DNA of 64,000 bases from CAVPPA01 sp050730755 (GTDB lineage Bacteria > Patescibacteriota > Saccharimonadia > Saccharimonadales > UBA4665). Below are positions 61,920 through 64,000 of the stretch, piece after piece (position 1 is the first letter of the stretch; each line of letters starts with the position of its first letter). The notes under the pieces are model-generated. The model saw only the letters and a program-made list of their open reading frames with translations, ran no database searches and was not told the origin of the DNA. The stretch lies in contig JBOHNR010000008.1 in NCBI GenBank assembly GCA_050730755.1, forward strand, positions 62,001 through 126,000, read 5' to 3'. Made by a program: the position numbers and the translations under genes.

Positions 61920-62702
61920 ATGAAGACCATTCCCGTATATCGAAGACCATTAAATAAATCGCAAATAAAACTTTTAAAAACACTTTATAGATTCCGTTTC
62001 GCTAGCAGTTACCAGATAGCTAAAAGTCAGGGTAGATCGGTCAGAGTTATTTATGATCGGTTAAAAGTACTTCGTGATCAAGAATTTATTGGTCAAAACT
62101 ATGACAGTAGTTACCGGATTAAAGACAAACCAGCCAGTTATTATCTTAAATCTAAAGCTATCCGTAATTTAGCGTCGCAACCCGATACATCTAAGAAGGT
62201 GCTTAACAATATCTATCATGATAAAAATGCTTCTAAAGCCCATATTGACCATTGCCTGAGCCTCTTTACGATCTACCTTGAAATCCAGCGGCTCTATAAA
62301 AATCAGCTCCAGTTTTTTACCAAGAGTGAGCTCTCTGGTCAGCCAGATTTACCAGACTATTTGCCAGATGCCTTACTACGCCAAGCCGGCCGGAACGGTT
62401 ATCCGGATGAAAATTACTTTCTTGATTACTATCAAGAATCCGTCCCTAATTTTCTACTCAGCCGGAAAATTAAAAATTACCTTTATTTTGTCAATATTGA
62501 TTGGCTAAAACCAAAGCCGCCGACCATCTTAATGATCTGCCAGACAAAAATGATGAAAAGAAAGATGATCGAAGTAGTTAAACGAGAACTCGATTTTTAT
62601 TCCGCTGATATCAAATTTTTAGCTACTAGCTTATATGAACTCAAAAAGTGGCCAGATAAAAAAGAGACTTACTGGCAGGAAGTTGATAACGACTATAACT
62701 AA
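61920..62702 (+). CDS. Replication-relaxation-like winged-helix protein
   Basis: Resembles the replication-relaxation family of plasmid and conjugative-element proteins, which is common in Saccharibacteria. Seen: N-terminal winged helix (SQIKLLKTLYRFRFASSYQIAK, then RVIYDRLKVLRDQEFIG), the SKAHIDHCLSLFTIYLEIQRL region after it, and a C-terminal alpha/beta part with NYLYFVNIDWLK. 260 residues, low G+C. GGTGGG and GGGATTAAGAG precede ATG 61920. A TATAAT at 61863-61868 lies upstream. Probably DNA-binding, controlling replication or transfer of a mobile element; the direct role is inference. Confidence 0.65.
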   Translation: MKTIPVYRRPLNKSQIKLLKTLYRFRFASSYQIAKSQGRSVRVIYDRLKVLRDQEFIGQNYDSSYRIKDKPASYYLKSKAIRNLASQPDTSKKVLNNIYHDKNASKAHIDHCLSLFTIYLEIQRLYKNQLQFFTKSELSGQPDLPDYLPDALLRQAGRNGYPDENYFLDYYQESVPNFLLSRKIKNYLYFVNIDWLKPKPPTILMICQTKMMKRKMIEVVKRELDFYSADIKFLATSLYELKKWPDKKETYWQEVDNDYN

Positions 62703-62784
62703 CCAAATTTTTTAAAAAATAACTCTTTCTCGTATTTCGCTTTCCTTTTAGCTCATCAGCATAAGAAAATATTACTTATGGATA

Positions 62785-62922
62785 CGAAAATCGATGACCT
62801 GGAGACTAAAAACTGCAAAAAGCAGTTAAAATCAAATCCAGGCCATCACCCCGGAGAGGTTTGGAACAATTATGTCCCTCTCCCCTCCGGGAAAATGACT
62901 TTTTGACCACTTGGTCACTTTT
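62785..62922 (+). ncRNA. Strongly folded element, candidate structured RNA or 3' UTR
   Basis: Three consecutive structures on the plus strand. First: GATGACCTGGA (62793-62803) with TCCAGGCCATC (62837-62847), 10 of 11 pairs, enclosing AACTGC/GCAGTT (62811-62816 with 62822-62827, loop AAAAA). Second: CCCGGAG (62850-62856) with CTCCGGG (62885-62891), or alternatively GGAGAGG (62853-62859) with CCTCTCC (62877-62883), two mutually exclusive seven-base helices. Third: TGACC-ACTT-GGTCA (62904-62917) followed by CTTTT, terminator-like. A free RNA, an attenuator or the 3' end of the preceding gene are all possible. No family recognised. Confidence 0.4.
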
Positions 62923-63295
62923 AAGCGAGCCTTTTCAGCTGGAACCACTTACGGCCATCACCACCCGGAAGAAGCCATTGGCCAATATGCATGACGATGC
63001 CTATTAGAGCACAACTCAGCCCAATTAAGCCGCCTAGAAGCGCTGCCGTAACTGACCATACCATTAACTCGGCCAGCGGTCCCAACAGGAAGCTCCAACG
63101 CCTTGTTTTGAGGCTTACGTTCTTAGGGTCATAGGCCCAGCCCAAGCCAAGCGACCAAATTAGTCGTTTGCTGGAATGATGCAGCAGAGCTGAAACTGGT
63201 TTACCGCCGCCAGCTTTGAGAACCACGTAGTGGGTGCCCTCATGGACGATAGTAGCCAACAAAAGTATGACTAGCAGGACCCAGGTCGGATTCAT
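62921..63295 (-). CDS. Small M50-like membrane protein with HExxH motif
   Basis: 124 residues: membrane segment 4-24 carrying H18-E19-G-T-H22, as in site-2/M50 membrane metallopeptidases and related DUF3267-type proteins, then a loop (KLIWSLGLGWAYDPK region), a membrane pair around 65-105 and a basic C-terminus. The third zinc ligand Asp of M50 enzymes (usually in an LDG/NPxPxLDG motif) is not clear; an 'LLPGGDGRKW' stretch near 108-117 could supply it. GGAG lies eight bases before ATG 63295. Could process a membrane signal or be a non-enzymatic relative. Confidence 0.6.
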   Translation of the reverse strand: MNPTWVLLVILLLATIVHEGTHYVVLKAGGGKPVSALLHHSSKRLIWSLGLGWAYDPKNVSLKTRRWSFLLGPLAELMVWSVTAALLGGLIGLSCALIGIVMHIGQWLLPGGDGRKWFQLKRLA

Positions 63296-63384
63296 GTTCC
63301 AAGCTCCGAGGTTATCATCTCAGCTTGGTCAGCCGGTCTGTTCACAGGTAACCTCCTTAAAGCCAAAAATTGGCAATTAACCTG

Positions 63385-63573
63385 TTAGCATCGCTCCATA
63401 AATGGAGTGCTAGCCAGCCATCTTTTAGCGCAATCTCGAGCGGCATTATCACTTCGGTGCTTATGTTGACAGTGCCAAAGAGTGTGACCGCCTTCGGCAA
63501 TCACCTGAGCCTGTCTGGTGTGCTTGGAAGAGGCATGGCGTGGTCTTGAGAGTATCTTAATCCTGACTATCAC
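63385..63573 (-). CDS. Small basic protein, unknown
   Basis: 62 residues, basic, His/Cys-containing (HTLWHCQHKHRSDNAARDCAKRW), a possible small zinc-binding fold. GTG 63573 with a GGAG ribosome site six bases upstream supports it as a real gene. Near the right end among small minus-strand genes, typical of accessory regions. Confidence 0.45.
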   Translation of the reverse strand: MIVRIKILSRPRHASSKHTRQAQVIAEGGHTLWHCQHKHRSDNAARDCAKRWLASTPFMERC

Positions 63574-63633
63574 CTTTTTCTCCGCTTGAAAGGCGGCTAA
63601 CTGGAGTTCTATTTTTAGAACTTCACCAACAAA

Positions 63634-63846
63634 CTACGAAGTATCTTGAACTTCGCTGACTAGCCAGGCACAAAAAACCAAGCAGCAGACTGGAGCGATG
63701 GCTAGAATGACTAGAGCCAGCAAGCCTAGATTGATAGCAATTTGCTCGATTAAGCCTGACGACGTCCAAATTGCCAGCAAGAAAGCAATGCCCCAGGCAA
63801 CGGCTGAGCCCACTAGGGCTGCGGCATAAGCCGGCAGGTAGTGCAA
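63634..63846 (-). CDS. Small two-helix membrane protein, uncertain start
   Basis: About 70 residues with two membrane segments (roughly 5-30 and 38-62). Only a TTG at 63846 serves as start; no ATG or GTG lies between it and the upstream in-frame stop, and the strong AGGAGGAG at about 63873-63880 is too far away. Either the start is unusual or this is not translated. Context: small minus-strand genes. Confidence 0.35.
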   Translation of the reverse strand: MHYLPAYAAALVGSAVAWGIAFLLAIWTSSGLIEQIAINLGLLALVILAIAPVCCLVFCAWLVSEVQDTS

Positions 63847-64000
63847 CCCCCAGTCGATTATCTTATCGGCTTTTTAAAAAGACTCCTCCTTTTTCCATTC
63901 CCAGTATGCCTGCCTGGGCGGTGTCTCGCTCGGAACTTGGTGCACGGGGTCTCTCCTTTTTACAAATCGCTATTTTTATCCCTGTATTCTTTTAAATCAG

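Noticed and set aside
62779..62906. 42-codon reading frame across the folded element
   Set aside because: No ribosome site, and the bases are explained better by nested inverted repeats than by coding.
1..64000. UGA recoded as glycine (as in Gracilibacteria/SR1)
   Set aside because: Conserved proteins such as YidC end normally at TGA and are full length under the standard code.

Overview
The window looks like part of a Candidatus Saccharibacteria (TM7, Patescibacteria/CPR) chromosome. The evidence is a short L34, an archaeal-type AspRS, a reduced VirB4/PrgI/VirB6 secretion locus directly beside dnaA-dnaN-recF, a replication-relaxation-type gene, secreted CHAP and lysozyme-like enzymes suited to an epibiont, and normal use of UGA as stop (which argues against Gracilibacteria or Absconditabacteria). 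The phylum call is an inference from gene content. No tRNA, rRNA, IS element or CRISPR array was seen.

Layout. 0.16-12.8 kb (+): a type IV secretion-like operon with a VirB6/TrbL channel protein, PrgI, a detached TraC/VirB4 N-domain protein, the VirB4 ATPase, a large single-anchor surface protein, a two-domain peptidoglycan hydrolase and two small anchored proteins. 12.8-19.1 kb: the replication-origin block. dnaA, dnaN and recF are on the minus strand, and rpmH-rnpA-yidC-jag run divergently. DnaA-box-like sites lie on both sides of dnaA. 19.1-26 kb: a secreted ricin-B/CHAP protein, a YbhN-like membrane protein and the first glycosyltransferases. 26-53 kb: a large surface-glycan region. It holds a Wzm/Wzt exporter with methyltransferases and WsaF-like and GT2 transferases, a secreted repeat protein, a complete UDP-L-FucNAc set (FnlA, FnlB, FnlC) next to a WbuB-like transferase, rmlA/rmlB with a WxcM/FdtA-like cupin, glmS for UDP-GlcNAc supply, an initiating sugar-phosphate transferase and an O-antigen-ligase/polymerase-like protein. 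Most of 26-47 kb is visibly richer in A+T than the flanks, which suggests horizontal exchange of the glycan cassette.

54-64 kb: a LexA-type DNA-binding domain without its protease, small anchored proteins, a cobalamin riboswitch with an intrinsic terminator controlling a cysteine-cluster protein of unknown function, a DsbA-like thioredoxin-fold protein, a CNNM/CBS protein, aspS and a replication-relaxation-like protein. The right end carries small minus-strand genes (including a tiny HExxH membrane protein) and a strongly folded intergenic element.

The most interesting points are the cobalamin riboswitch in front of an uncharacterised gene, the repeated pattern of promoters whose -10 box sits 6-8 bases before the start codon (leaderless mRNAs, often with a TTGC-type -35), the compact secretion locus with its own peptidoglycan hydrolase, and a folded RNA element near 62.8 kb.
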